Shown piece after piece: positions 46,820 through 59,536 of a DNA stretch of 64,000 nt (the first letter of the stretch is position 1; every line of letters begins with the position of its first letter). Source of the stretch: Platerodrilus igneus (lineage: Eukaryota > Arthropoda > Insecta > Coleoptera > Lycidae); contig JARFIW010000139.1 in NCBI GenBank assembly GCA_036346225.1, positions 5,208,001-5,272,000 on the forward strand, given 5' to 3'. The translations under genes and the position numbers were made by a program. The notes under the pieces are model-generated. The model did no database searches and was not told the DNA's origin. It was given only the letters and a program-made list of their open reading frames with translations.

Positions 46820-47115
46820 CTACAGCAAACTTCTTTTATTTGGAGCTACTAAATGACTACGCTTTATAGGCATAATTCTATCACAAACCTTATCCCTAAT
46901 TTTGCTGACGAATTCCTCCGATATTAAACTCGCCTCTGCCCCTATATCAAGTAATACTTCTACATTATTCTCAAAAATTTCTAAATTAATAATTGGCAAA
47001 CATAAATTTTCCTTAGTTTCTGGCTCTACTTCCTCCTCAATTTTGAAAAATTCACGTGGATGTTCATATACATTTACACTGAAATCTAGTGGTCTGTCGC
47101 GTTCTAAAAATCCTG
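46820..47115 (-). pseudogene. Aspartic protease domain, frameshifted
   Basis: The frame just downstream of gag contains LLDIGAEASLISEEF, the retropepsin active site. The usual DTG/DTA Thr is Ile here, which would disable catalysis. A frameshift and stop at about 46820-46835 separate it from the protease end in the next frame. Confidence 0.75.
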
Positions 47116-48491
47116 TCCAGGTCTGTTTTCCCTACTCGGTCCTGGTCTAGCCGTCACCTCAGCGTATGTCCTAGGCGTTTCCACTCGTTCCGTGTCTGTA
47201 TTAGCAGTCCCCCTCATGTCCGGTGAACTATTCCTTCTGGTAGGTTCCGGTCTCGGTGCAGTTCCCCTTCCTACACTATTACTTCTAACGTATGGTCGTC
47301 GCTGTTCCCAATTCTGTCGCTGGTATCCGTAACTATTCCCTCTTCTAGCACAGTTGTCCCGTCTATTGTCAAACCTAACTGTGTTGATCTGTCTTTCCCT
47401 ATTATCCCGAGGTCGTCCACTACTTACGTCGTCGTACCTCTGCAGGTATTCTAAAAATATTTCTCTGTCCACTATGTTCTGTAGTGCTACGTGTTGTCTT
47501 ATTTCTACCTCGAAGTGTCGTGATAAATACTTAATAATTTGTCGGTCCGTCAGTGGTGGGTTCAGTTGCTTTGCTATGCTATACTTGCGTATAGCATATT
47601 GCTCCCTACTTCCTGAAAATTCTCCCTTAAATTTTCCTGTGATTAAGTCGTCTCGTACCTGGTCTTGTCTGTGGTCACTCCAGTAGTGCTTTAAAAATCT
47701 GTCTTCAAACTCCGTGTAGGTGTCTATGTCCTGTCCTACTAAATTGTACCATGCTTCCGCGTTGTCTTTCAATAAAGCTTTTATTGTATTCAGTTTAGTC
47801 TGTTCGTCAAATAAATTTCCCACTAGATTTCTTACACTATTAATAAAAATTTGTGGATTTACCCTGTTATCGCCATAAAACTTCATGTGTTGGTCCAATG
47901 ATCCTCCACCTATATAAAATCTGGGACCATCCCCCGTTAAACTTGACATGTTATATTTGATACTACTAACTTCGCGTTCTACCCTGCCTAACTGATCCCT
48001 ACATGAGTCTGTCACTTCAGTCATTTTTATATTAATCTCTTCTTCACAAAAAATGCGTACTTCGGACCTTAAATGTCCCATTTCCTGTCGAAGACCTGTA
48101 ATATCACGCTCATTTTGTTCCACCCTATTTTCTACTTCCCGCAGTTTCTGTAAATTCTTTAGTATTTTGTTCAATTTTCCCGCTTATCTGCTCTAATTTT
48201 TGGTTGGACCTCCCTCGCTCTATTTGATTCTTCCCTAGCTCTATTCGATTCATCGCTTAGCTGTTCTAATTTTCTATTAGACTCCTCCATCGCTCTATTC
48301 GATTCTTCCCTAGCTAATCGCATTTCCTCTAACATTCTCATCATTAACTCATTTCCTGTTTCTCCTGATTCCGTCCTCGACTGATCTCTACTGCCTCCAG
48401 CTTCTTCCATTTTCGAAATTTTCTCACACAATGCACTATCGTCACTTCCAATTTCCACTCCTTGACTCCTTAACCACTCCTTTCTCTGCAT
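47104..48491 (-). pseudogene. Gag of the gypsy-like element, split by one frameshift
   Basis: Two minus-strand frames (48171-48491, then 47104-48174) together give about 460 residues. The first begins MQRKEWLRSQ and has EESNRA-type heptad repeats predicting a coiled coil that continues into the second. The middle carries the typical capsid region (AEAWYNLVGQDI, then FLKHYWS and REQYAIRKY). The end is Arg/Asn-rich and basic, without a CCHC knuckle. The break at about 48172 looks like a single-base change. Gag would form the particle of this LTR element. Confidence 0.8.
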
Positions 48492-48611
48492 ACGTTCTAA
48501 TCACTCACACACACTCTAAAATACTCCTAAATTTATACACACACAAAAACTCTCTCTCTCAGATTGCCAGTTTCCTGGAATAAAATCACAAAAATTTTAT
48601 TTGGAACTCGA

Positions 48612-48634
48612 GCCTCACTTTTGGGTCGCCAAAT
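48612..48634 (-). other. Primer-binding site
   Basis: On the minus strand TGGCGACCCAAAAGTGAGG follows the LTR end CACAGCATAT, as expected for a tRNA-primed LTR element. The tRNA was not identified. Confidence 0.7.
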
Positions 48635-48635
48635 A

Positions 48636-50723
48636 TGCTGTGAAACCGCCAAAATCCGGGTACTCCTCTTTCTAATCGAGCCTCACGAATTGGGCGTCAA
48701 GAATGCTGTGAAACCTACAAAAAGCTATTCATTACCTTAACTGTGTTGGTCCATTGACTTTCTTCCGTTAATCGCCTCTGCTGCTCCTCTAGATAACTTT
48801 CATCCTCATACATAAAAAAAACAAACACATTCCTACCACAAACATCAACGTTAACTCTATTTACATCAATATTCACAATACATTAAAATTTCAAAATTAA
48901 AATTCAGCATAAATTTCAGTATCAGAAATTTTCAAGATCATTTTAAAGTGCATCCAGAATTAAAGTCCTTGTAGGATGCCTACTAATTACTATAACAATA
49001 TATGCAGAGTACAAAGGAGCATCTACCACCCCTTTACGTTAATTAACCAGGTTCGTCTAATTGAGCTCAAAGACATACCTAAAATTTCATCATAATCCAG
49101 AACATCAATACTAAATACCCCTTTCTACTTAAACAAGCAAAATTTCACCTTAAAATTAAAATTTTATTGTTAGTACAATTTCACTAATGTCCATTTAAAG
49201 TAAATCAATTATAAAGTTATTCGACACACACAAAATATCAAAGTTCAAACAAAAAGTATAATTTACCTGAAGTTCACTCCACTCGTAGCTTCAATGTACA
49301 TCGTCCCTTTTGTTAATCACACCATTCCAACTGGATTATATTTACGGCTTCTGATTCTCAACGCTTTTAAAATTTTCTCCATCACCATTCATCTAAAGTT
49401 GTTTCTGGGCTTTTCCGGAACTCATCTGTGTATATCTGACCCTTGTTTTGTGGATCCAGACACATTCATGAACCATTTAATTATTAACACCTCCGAAAAA
49501 TAGCAAAGAAATTCATACTTCTTTCACCAATATACGCCAAAACTGCCTACTTTTGGGTATACATTTGTCGTTGTAAATTTTACTAATTGGTACAGTGATA
49601 CTAAATTTTATTACCTTGTATCTAAGTGCACTAAAGTATATTCATGTTAGCACGTAAAGAACAAGCTGTTTTAAATCACATAATATTTGAGCAAACTGTT
49701 TAAATTATTTAATATTAAAACCGGAAAACTAAAAACACTGTTTAACGCGTTCAATCAAGTCGAAGATCTAAGAGAGCTTGTTCATATTCCCTGGGTATAT
49801 ATAGAGGTTAGCCTGTCTGTCGGTCGAGTCTCCAAAACGGCCAGTTTCTAGAATTTCGCATGCTCTGTTCCCAGTCCGTAGCCCGGCATGCGATTTTACG
49901 AATTTTGCTCTCGCCCCAGTTAAATCTCAGAAAATTCCACACGGCACGCAACGTCTGAGAATACCTAATTAAATTTTATACAGAAATGTTATTTCTACCT
50001 CTCAATTTTGCCTTTTACTTTCAACCAATCGCAACCCCATGACGTTGCTCTACTCACGCCTTTTTACTATATGTGTCTCGGTCTTGCGCATATTATCTGT
50101 CTCTATCTACCCTGTTCTTATTAGTGCAAATTGATATTCCTTATTATCGATTATTTCAGTCCATGTGGACTATCTGGGTTAAATAACCCCGTATCGCACC
50201 TTCTCGTGAATATTAAGCCACGGTTTCTCCAAGATTCTTTGTAACTATTAATTATCTGCAACATTTACGCAGAATGAGCTTTTTTAAAAATACGCAAGGT
50301 GTTTAAACATACTATTAATTCTCAGAGCTTGATTTCATGGTATTTTATTGGGTTTTTCAAGTTTTTATAGACATTATATGTTACTAACGGTTCAATTAAC
50401 TTCAATTACAATTATTATCTGTACGTTTTGTTTAATACCGGTTACTTAAAATAGAGTTAATTAATATTAATTTTGCACGTAATTTCTCTTTGTTTATTTA
50501 CTAGGAATAATCAAATTACACGCAGAGCTTTTTAATACTGCTTCCTTTTTTTTTATAGCAAGCGTCTTGTACATAATTTATCTCCCTTGTTTTTAATGAA
50601 GTGAATGAATTTTTATGCTTCACGCTTTTATTTAATAACGCGTACTTTTTCCCAAAGCTTCTACACGGTGATTAAAATTATTTGATGTGATTATTTAATT
50701 TTCTACCCTGGTCTAAATATGAG

Positions 50724-50725
<2 letters not shown>
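48636..50725 (-). repeat. 5' LTR of the gypsy-like element
   Basis: It runs from TGCTGTGAAACCGCC to CTAAATATGAGTA. Like its partner it holds a primer-site-like copy about 60 bases inside its end (48685-48705). Confidence 0.9.

Positions 50726-50771
<46 letters not shown>
50726..50771. repeat. (TA)n microsatellite
   Basis: About 22 TA units at the right border of the gypsy-like element. Confidence 0.95.
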
Positions 50772-50773
<2 letters not shown>

Positions 50774-51184
50774 TTGTATATAATTACTATGTTTTTTGTC
50801 TCTACTATTTTATATAATATAATTACTCCTCCTTTAAACAAGATTTTATTACACGACTTTTGTCGTCGTCACAATGATTTCAAATCGAGGTGCTTTAGCA
50901 AACGTTTGGTTGGTTTTTCTTTACTAATTACTATATTTTATATGCCTCGACTATTTGAAACTTTAATCTCAGGGTTTTCTCACCTACTCACCGTGGGTTC
51001 AATCGTGAGTAGATGTGCAATACCCAACCAAACTGCACCCTCGTTTGTTTAACCACTTTTGAAATGTACTAAATTTATTTTAATATGCCAAATCTTATTA
51101 GATCAACGATGCCTGATGTCAAATTAATTTATGTAACTTTTATGACTTTAATTTCTGACGTTCTAATATATTCACGGTACTTAC

Positions 51185-51328
51185 CAGAAATATACTGCGC
51201 TGAAGGCCTTCCTTTGACTGCTGGCTCAAGTTCGAAATTGCCGTACGCACTTTTACACAAGATTCTCCAAAATTGTCCTCTTGCGCACTGCCTCCAGGTA
51301 TTTGTAAAACAATTTTGATGCCCCAAAC
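51185..51328 (-). CDS. Exon-like block of exactly 48 codons
   Basis: On the minus strand a 144-base stretch is bounded by an acceptor-like acattatttcag and a consensus donor, ctg|gtaagt. It is open in phase 0 (starting VWGIKIVLQIPGGSAQED), and a second frame (starting LGHQNCFTNTWRQC) is also open. G+C is higher than in the flanks. I do not recognise the protein. It could be an internal exon of a host gene or a spliced part of an old retroelement. Confidence 0.3.
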
Positions 51329-51399
51329 CTGAAATAATGTTACCCCAATTTAGAATTTAGTAAAACCTTTATCTACTTTCCTGCGTCAATTCTTCCTCG

Positions 51400-51790
51400 C
51401 CGTATTCCTATCTCCTGTTCCTCTGCTCCGTATCCCGCTTACTTCTCTCTTCGCACAACCAAATCAATCCCGCTGTCTTAATACAAATCACTCCTAATCC
51501 TGCTATACCAATTATCCATACGATGTCCTTCTGCCGTTATATCTTCTCAAATCAATCCCAAAATTCTTTACGTCGTCAATGCGTTCTTTAACCACTCCAA
51601 TATCCTGCTGCCGTAATACCCAAATCTATCTCAAAACCAACACTAATCTTCTCAAATAATATCCCGTCGCTTTCTCCTTTACACCAATAACCACTTCCAA
51701 AATCTTCCTTAAATACACGCTGACTTTCCTTTTCACTTTTAAACACTTTATATACTTTCTTTTATACTTGGATTAAATGATACTCGATGA
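51400..51790 (-). pseudogene. Possible membrane-protein (env-like) remnant
   Basis: On the minus strand, frames with several shifts end in a hydrophobic stretch of about 22 residues (WIIGIAGLGVICIKTAGLIW region, 51.47-51.53 kb) followed by a charged tail (CEERSKRD). A membrane anchor plus basic tail is how env-type proteins of some insect LTR elements end. Nothing else identifies it, and an ordinary membrane protein is equally possible. Confidence 0.2.
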
Positions 51791-51799
51791 ATACACAAA

Positions 51800-53630
51800 T
51801 AAACTTTTATTTCAAAACTATTTTACAATTTTAACGCAGGTTTCATAAATAGGTCTGTATCTGAACAAATTTTAAAAAAGAAGTCCCTTATTTATATTGC
51901 TTAGTTATTAACTAAACAAACTTAGCTTACTACAATAACATTTTTTACATATATAACATCCAATAACAAATCTCCTATCTTTCAGTGTCCAACATACCTT
52001 CGCTATAGTCTTTATAATAATTTTAAATTTCTACCATTGGTCCAAAACACTTCACTAAACTCCAATAACCTTTTACATTTTGATTCACTTTAAATTTTGA
52101 TTTACAATTCGTCTAAAAGTTTGATTCTATAAAAAGGAAAAGCCAAATAATTCATACACGACCTGGACGCTTTGTTATATTGCAGATATCCATAAATGCG
52201 TCCGGCTTTCCGACGGCAAATGTACTCTCAACTGGCTCATGAAATATCAACTCAGTATAAAACCTCAAGTACCGTGCATTATATCAACGTCATAAAGTCA
52301 TGTTACTACCTTTTGGCATATAAGTTTCAATCTGAAATGGTACATACTTTAACGTATGTAAAATATAGCAAAATTTATAGTTTTTAAATTATTAAATCTG
52401 AAATATTTACCCTATCGTTTGGCATACACCCCTATTAGTACAAATATACCTTTAGAAACCTTCTATAACCCCCTCCCTTACACAATAATATATATATACA
52501 ATGTAAACATTCATTGTTAACCTACCTATCAAATAAAAATTAAACAAAATTACTTTAACTTAAATAGACCGTCACTTTGACACAAAATATTCAGAAGAAA
52601 CTTTTGTTGACATAAACCTCCAAATTAATTGTCACATTGACAGTGCAGCCAGCAGTATGTATGAATGTGTATCACAGATAAATACTTCAAAGTACTATTA
52701 GCTTTATATATTACTTTTATGTTGATATAAGTACTCCTAAGATGACAAAACCCATTAATAAAAATTCTACTTGGGAGTGAAAGGGTTAAAATATAATGGG
52801 GGCTACTTGGTGCATCAAAGTTCGGTTTTATTGTTAGGCCTATAAGGTTTTATTTGCTACAAAGTTTTGAGGTTTAAGGTGAATTTCAAAACATGAAATT
52901 CGGTATAATTTAATGCGTGAAGATATTTTTTTAAGTTTAGGAGCGGTTGTAAGGTTTTATATTTCGTTACTACCAAAATAAATTATATGACCATGTAACG
53001 CGATGTCTTTCTACTGCAGAAAAAGATAATTATTTGCATTTGTACAATGTACACATAATAGCATATATTGTTGGCAGTTTTTTTATAGTCACTGAATATC
53101 GTGGCATTGGTTTTCTGCAAAATTAATTAACCGTAGAATGTAAATCGTTATTACATTACTCATCCTCGATTTCAAAAGTCAAGGCTGAAATAAATTAATG
53201 TTTCTATGAAAAATTTAAATACGGCAAGCCATTAATATTCAATAAACTAGACCTATTGTTAATATTTTTAATGTTTATTAATTATATGCGCAATTTAGAA
53301 AAAAAAACTAGAGCAAAAAAATAGATAAGTAAAACGAAGTAGCGATGTACGCCTGCAAGCATGCAGACTTTATTTGAAGATCTCAACCAGTTGAAGGTTT
53401 GTTTTTAAGGAATAGTTTTTAAAATGTTTCATGAACTTGAACCAGTTTAGAACACTCCAACTTTACGATACTTTCTCAGTATGAAGATGTTTTACTTATA
53501 AAAAATTACCAAATTCCGAATGTCAACTACTTCGAACAAATACGCAAAGGTACAATTTTAATTTTCTGAAAATTTCTTATATACCTTAATGCTACAAAAG
53601 AAAACCAAAGAGGACTTGTTTATACATTGC
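51800..53630. other. AT-rich DNA with no recognised feature
   Basis: Only short shadow frames occur (for example 52196-52387). Confidence 0.4.
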
Positions 53631-53639
53631 TCATTCATA

Positions 53640-54060
53640 TTAATTTTCGTTAAAAATATCATTTTATGAGTTTTAAATAAATCGTATCTTTCTTTCAAAG
53701 AAGTTAGTTTCGAATTAATTCCACAACTTTCGAATGTCCACGTTATTTAATAAAAAAATAGGGCATTTCTATTCGAAGGAATTAGAAAAGTCATAAATCA
53801 AATATATCATTTTACTATAAATGCCATAAAAGCCACGAAATATCCTAATTATTTGTATCAATTAATAAACGCTCCAATTTGAAGGAACACTACTATTAAG
53901 AAAGCCATAAAATAAAATAGATAACGATTTTAATAGCTTTAAGAAAGACACGGCAGCGGTCCGGTTCGTTTAATAGCAAAGAAGGGAAGATTTTATGACC
54001 ACGATAACTTTACTTAGTTAGCTCATTAAAACGCGAAATCGGCGTAATCAGCTCATATAG
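53640..54060 (+). repeat. ~400-bp direct repeat, copy 1
   Basis: It runs from TTCGTTAAAAATATCATTTT to GCTCATTAAAACGCGAAATC-GGCGTAA. It matches 54415-54800 with many substitutions and indels. Confidence 0.65.
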
Positions 54061-54414
54061 AAGAAAAACGGAGGAAAGTAAAATTTCCCTATATTTAATT
54101 TTCTACCCTGTATAAACATAAGCGTATTCCATTAGCACATAAAATAAAATTCCCATGTAAAAACACATCTTAAAGAATACTTCAGTGTTCCTTCATTAAT
54201 CCGTATGTAAATCTTCGCTAGAACACATTTCATTTATTGTACAACAAATTTTATTGCATTTATGAAGCACAACAATGAAGCCCTGATTAATTATGTAATT
54301 AAAATCCGCGTCTAGATATTTATTGCAGACTGAAAATGAGTAGCACGCACTTTTAAAATACTAGATAAATTTCGGTGTCAAGATATATCATTTAAAACAA
54401 AAATAAAAATTTCA

Positions 54415-54800
54415 TTCTCGTTAAAAATACCACTTTATGAGTTTTAAATAAAACGTATCTTTCTTTCAAAGAAGTTAATTTGAATTAATTCCAGGATTTT
54501 CGAATGTCTACCTTATTTAATAAAAGAATACATTATTTTGCTAGAAATGTTCTAAAAAGCCATTAAATAAGTCAATTATTTACAATCAATAAATAAATGC
54601 CCCAATTTAAAGCACGTGCTACTATCGAGAAAGACATAAACGTATAAGATAAGCGTTTTAATAACTCTACGTATTACAGTAAGAGAGAGACAACGGCTAT
54701 GCTTTAATGTATCAACAAAGAGTGAAAGACTTTTTTGATAGTTATAAATTATACTCACCGCACTTCATTAGCTCATTAAAACGCGAAATCAGCGTAATTG
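54415..54800 (+). repeat. ~400-bp direct repeat, copy 2
   Basis: This is the second copy of the 53.64-kb unit. Best-conserved segments are TTTATGAGTTTTAAATAAA, GTATCTTTCTTTCAAAGAAG and TTAGCTCATTAAAACGCGAA. Confidence 0.65.
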
Positions 54801-55960
54801 TCACATCATCCGTGACTAATCCTCAGGAACATGATCTAGAATGAAATAGAAAAAATGACATATTTAGAATTTAAGTATGTAAGACGAAATTGAATTAGAA
54901 CGGGCTCATTCTGTATATTCATTCATGCTAACGTTAAGCAAAATGTAAGTTTCGAGTAAAGATTGATTCTTTAGGTTATTCTACGACATGTAACATATAC
55001 GTTTCGAGTAATTTGTAATTTATTTTGTCGGCCTTCCACAAGTAACATAGAACTTTGTATAATTATTAAGTATAATTATTTTGAAGAATATTACGAAAAT
55101 TAAACAATCTTCGACAAATAATCTTGGTACAAGAGCAACTGCTAATTTTAATCTATTAGAAATAAATGAACTTTGCAAGCTGATATTTCTACGTTAAGAC
55201 TGATTGGAAATGGAGATTTGAAATAGAACCAGAAAGTATTCAATACCGTTAATTACAATAGAAGTGATATTTTTATAAATGCTATAAAGAAGTATTTGAC
55301 ACTACCAATTGCAAGTATAGTTTTGTTTTGTTTTTTGCAACCCACTTGGATAAATTAAGCTAGAATAAGATTTTAATTTTATAAAAATTGTTTGTCAAGA
55401 GGATAATTTCCAGCAATTTCTGAGGTCAGAGTTGGAAGTATTTGGACCTTCACTAAATTATCTGTCCGGCGTCATTGGCCAATTATACTGACAAACGGGG
55501 TAATAAAAGGATAGGTAAATTATCCCGAAACTTTAAAGAGAATTTTGTGCCTCACATGAGAGGTGTTTGAGTTCTGTAATTGTTAACAAGGATTAGGTGA
55601 GGATTATTTTAATAAGTAAGTAATAATTAGATAAACATTTATGTCTAAATTTACGCTGTAAATTGTTTTTATAAGCTTTATTTAATCTGTTGAATGTAAG
55701 AGATTCAATACATAATGTGTATAAAGGGAAGATGTTTTTGAATGCTTAGAATACTGTTCATAGATGCTTCTTGAAATTTCTGTCTTTCATTTTCTTTTGA
55801 TAAAATCCACAACATATTTTCCGCTGAACTAGCCTGGCAACGAGAAAGACACGGTAAGATAGTAATTTCGTATTTTCTATTGCTGCATCTCCATTAATAC
55901 AATTAGGTTGTACCCAAGTCATAGCGTCAATCTGTGGCTCTCAAAGATATAGGTGGGCCA
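54800..55960. other. AT-rich DNA with no recognised feature
   Basis: No supported gene or repeat. Confidence 0.4.
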
Positions 55961-55963
55961 CGG

Positions 55964-55965
<2 letters not shown>

Positions 55966-55998
<33 letters not shown>
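55966..55998. repeat. (TA)n microsatellite
   Basis: A TA run next to LTR-end-like sequence (TTGTGATATAGTTGCAATAA). Confidence 0.9.
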
Positions 55999-56000
<2 letters not shown>

Positions 56001-59000
56001 GATATAGTTGCAATAACCCGGTACCCCTTTTTGTGAAATAAAAAGGTTAATATTCTTTTTGTCGATTTTTAATTTTATTTACCTCGGCTATTTTAATTTT
56101 GAATACCTCAGCTAGCTCAGTTATAACCACGCACGGAGCTTGCAACAATACGACAACAAAGCCTTTAAGTTTTCCTTCTACCTCTACTTCCTGTTTCTTT
56201 AAACCAAAACATCATTAAGCACAATTACTATAATATTCTCAAAAATATTTACAATGTATGCAATGTTTGAGAATTCTCTAAATAGAACTTTCTTTTAATA
56301 ATCGAATAAAAATTTTTCAATAATTATCATTCCCAAAATTAATCAAAAAGCTAGCAAAAATCGTCATTATTATTATCTGATGCCCCATGAACGTTCATTA
56401 AACTTCTTTCAAAATTTACGTAATTTATAACGTGTATTAAAAGAAACAATTTTTGTTTACCCTCACATAAAATTTTCATGAAAGCAATTTTTAAATTACT
56501 CAAATTAGAAATATACAACGGAATATTCACAAATAAAAATAATAAAACATTCAGATTGGCTAACCTGTTGTTTCAAACTCGAATCAGTCCCTGTACCAAC
56601 TGCTCCCGTATTCAGCTTAGTGAATTATTGTTTGTACAATAAATTTGATAAACCTTGCTTTTATCAGCATGCGGTGTTTATTTGTAGTCTATCAGGTGTT
56701 GAATTTTATCTTCCTGGTCATGTATTCTTAATATAATTTATGTAATAAATTATATGCGTTTTCTATTAGGTATTTTTAAACTTGCTTGTTCAATTGAGAT
56801 TCTTAGCGTAATGATGGTGCATTATTCGTGCGTATTGTGTTTCAACCTCCGTTCACGTTGTCTTATGACTTGCCAAATCGTTTATTTAATCGAATCTTCT
56901 AAAATGTCTTAAATTAATTATGACTATAGTTTATATACAGGGGTTGTCGTTTACTTTCCTGCCTAATCGTTGTATTTCTTATTTTCTTCGTAGAAATGTC
57001 TAGTTTTCTGCGCCCTCATGTTGTTTTAATGAAGTGCACTATACTAGTGGTCCTATCTACCCCTAAATGACCTTATTAACACAGCAAAAAAATATATATA
57101 TATATTTATTGCTGTGATGCAGTCGCGTTGATACGTCTCTAAAAGTGTGCTGTAATACAGATACAGCAATTTGGAAAATTTGAAATTGTTGACTTGACTT
57201 CCTTTCTAACTTTACTTTGCCTGGCTAGCTCAACGCAAATGCTGGAGTTTACAAAATGAAATCAAACACTGCGATATCATAAAAGATTTATACAGTCAAA
57301 AATATTTTCTCTCATATAAAATCATATAGAACATTAATACCTATTCTACCTTAAATTTAAATGACAAATACTCAAATATCAGTTACAAGCAATTTTTTAT
57401 AAGTAATACTTGCAAAAATCCACAAAGCACTTCTCCAATTCGCAATCAACAGTAATAAATATCTTCCGCTTCCATTTTAAATCGACGTCAAATCTCAGTT
57501 TACAAAATCTTGCACATTATTTAATAAATCTCCATTTAGAAACCAATGTGCATCCTCGGTTTAATTACTCAATAAAATTTTAAATAGCTTTTTTATCGAA
57601 GCATTTCCCATCTTCATTGTATATTACAAAATCAAATAATTGCATTTACCAATTTTCAATTTACTTATAGCCAAATGCTAAAATAAAACATAAAGCGAAT
57701 GACGTAAATGGTTGGAAGCGACGATAAAATTCGTGAAAAAGTTAAAAACTAAGGCTAGTTAAAGCAATAAAATCTTGAATATTGATAAGATAGGTAAACG
57801 ACATGAATTATTATATAGCTCAAAGCAATAAAACAATAAATCATTAAATATTGTACCACATGCATTCGAAAACACACCAATTAAAAAGTTCAGGAAAGAA
57901 GTTAAAAGTCTAGAAATACTACGTCATATCTAATTGATTGTTACGAACGAAATTCAGTCTTGAATGAATCTCCGATGTTGACACATTGTCCTGCTCCTTG
58001 TTGCACCTATCTGTAAGGGAGTAGAATTATACCAATTACCTCGGGACTGATGCCTTGGCTGCAAACTCCGTCTCCTCAAGTATGGCAGAATCTAAACAAA
58101 ACACTAAATTTTGCTTACCACAAACACATAGCCTAAGCTATAATCATTTAAGAGCATGAAACATCTAATAACTTCCTCAGGGGTGGGCTGACCGGTATAG
58201 CTTAACACAGTAGTGTACCATTTAATGCACTAAGTCACAACACACCATTTCAATAAATAAAACAATTGTAAAGCAAAGTAGTTCTAATGTTTCTTTTAGG
58301 TAATATAGGTACAAAAAAATATGTACCATAAAAAGGCATGATTCGACTTAGTTCCTTAATAAAACAATTCAAGTAACAAAACTATATACAAGGCAACTTA
58401 AACTTTCATAAGTCCAAATTTATATCAATTAATAAAACAATTCAATTAACAAAATTATTTACAAGGCGACTTAAACTTTCATAAGTCCCAACTTTTATAT
58501 CAATTAATAAAGAATTAAATTACGTTAAATCTGTTACAAATAAATCAAATGCGCCGATAAGTGTTTGAGCTCATAACCTTATCAGTGTTACACTGTTTTA
58601 TTAATACACCAATGTGTACTAAGCACATTCTGCAAAGGTGCTATATTATACAAGTGAAATTAGATTGAGGTAAAGGTCAAGTATAGATCAAATTTTAATA
58701 TCGAGTGACTGCGGACTTCGCAGGCATCAATTGACTTTCTAACAATTTAAAAAAATTAACTTTAAAACGTCCAGGAATGTTTTACAAATAAAATTTATAG
58801 TATTTACTCTTTGTTTAAACTAAAAGTTTTGTTCCAAACCCGATCCGATAAGAAAGATATAATTACCCAGTTACAACTTGTAGGAAAACAATGTCATCTG
58901 ACTGCCAACAGCCAACCTAACCGACAGCTGCGTCCTTGACTCGATTTGACCCTTGCTATGAACAATGAAAGTGTAGCATCAACCCTTGCTCTCCATCTTG

Positions 59001-59530
59001 CACTTGTAATTTCGTCACGCGTGTTAAATTAAATTCGAATATTCATTCTTCATAATAGATTCCATTACTCAAGTCCAATTTGTTGCATCAGTCTTTAATT
59101 ATATTTATTTCGATCGTACTTAACAGCTAAAATTTGTAATACCTCATTAGCCAAATTTTATTTAAAAGAAAGCTCTCTTACCACTAGCCTGCTGTAAGTT
59201 TCTTAAATAAACATTTTCAGACGAACTCGCTTCTTCGCCAGAATTATCATTATCAAAACGATTTTTCGACACATCATCTTGCTTGCGAGTTCAACTCAAC
59301 AAGAACCAGAAAAACCACGATGGCCTCGAGTATCGCCGTCGGACCTCGAACCCCTACTCCGTTCTATCTGGTTTTATTTGCAATAGAAATTTATACTACC
59401 ATAGATGTATACGCACGTAATTAGGGTTGCCTACCTATAGTGATATTAGCATGATTTTATACTGCTACAACATGATCGATAAGATTAGATACGTCAGGTA
59501 TTTTAAAGTGATATTCAACATGTAGTGTAT
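55999..59530. other. Uninterpreted DNA, possibly decayed LTRs
   Basis: TTGTGATATAGTTGCAAT (after the TA run at 55998) and TGCTGTGATGCAGTCGCG (after a second TA run at 57092-57111) resemble the TGCTGTGAAACC end of the gypsy-like LTR. Two old solo LTRs inserted at TA runs would explain this, but the far ends were not defined. No gene was recognised. Confidence 0.3.
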
Positions 59531-59536
59531 TTAGTA

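Larger units (their letters stand above)
43425..50725 (-). mobile_element. Gypsy-like LTR retrotransposon, internally deleted
   Basis: Two direct LTRs of about 2.1 kb flank a short 3.1-kb internal region coded on the minus strand. From 5' to 3' of the element: right LTR, primer-binding site (48612-48634), gag, protease, a reverse-transcriptase stub, a pyrimidine-rich tract (on the plus strand), polypurine tract (45530-45541), left LTR. Integrase, RNase H and most of the reverse transcriptase are missing. Both outer borders are TA microsatellites, so a TA-type duplication cannot be resolved. The LTRs are highly similar, with small indels, suggesting a fairly recent insertion. Confidence 0.9.

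Noticed and set aside
58175..58215. Minus-strand CTGAGGA as a hammerhead core
   Set aside because: No GAAA after a helix II hairpin and no UH element in place.
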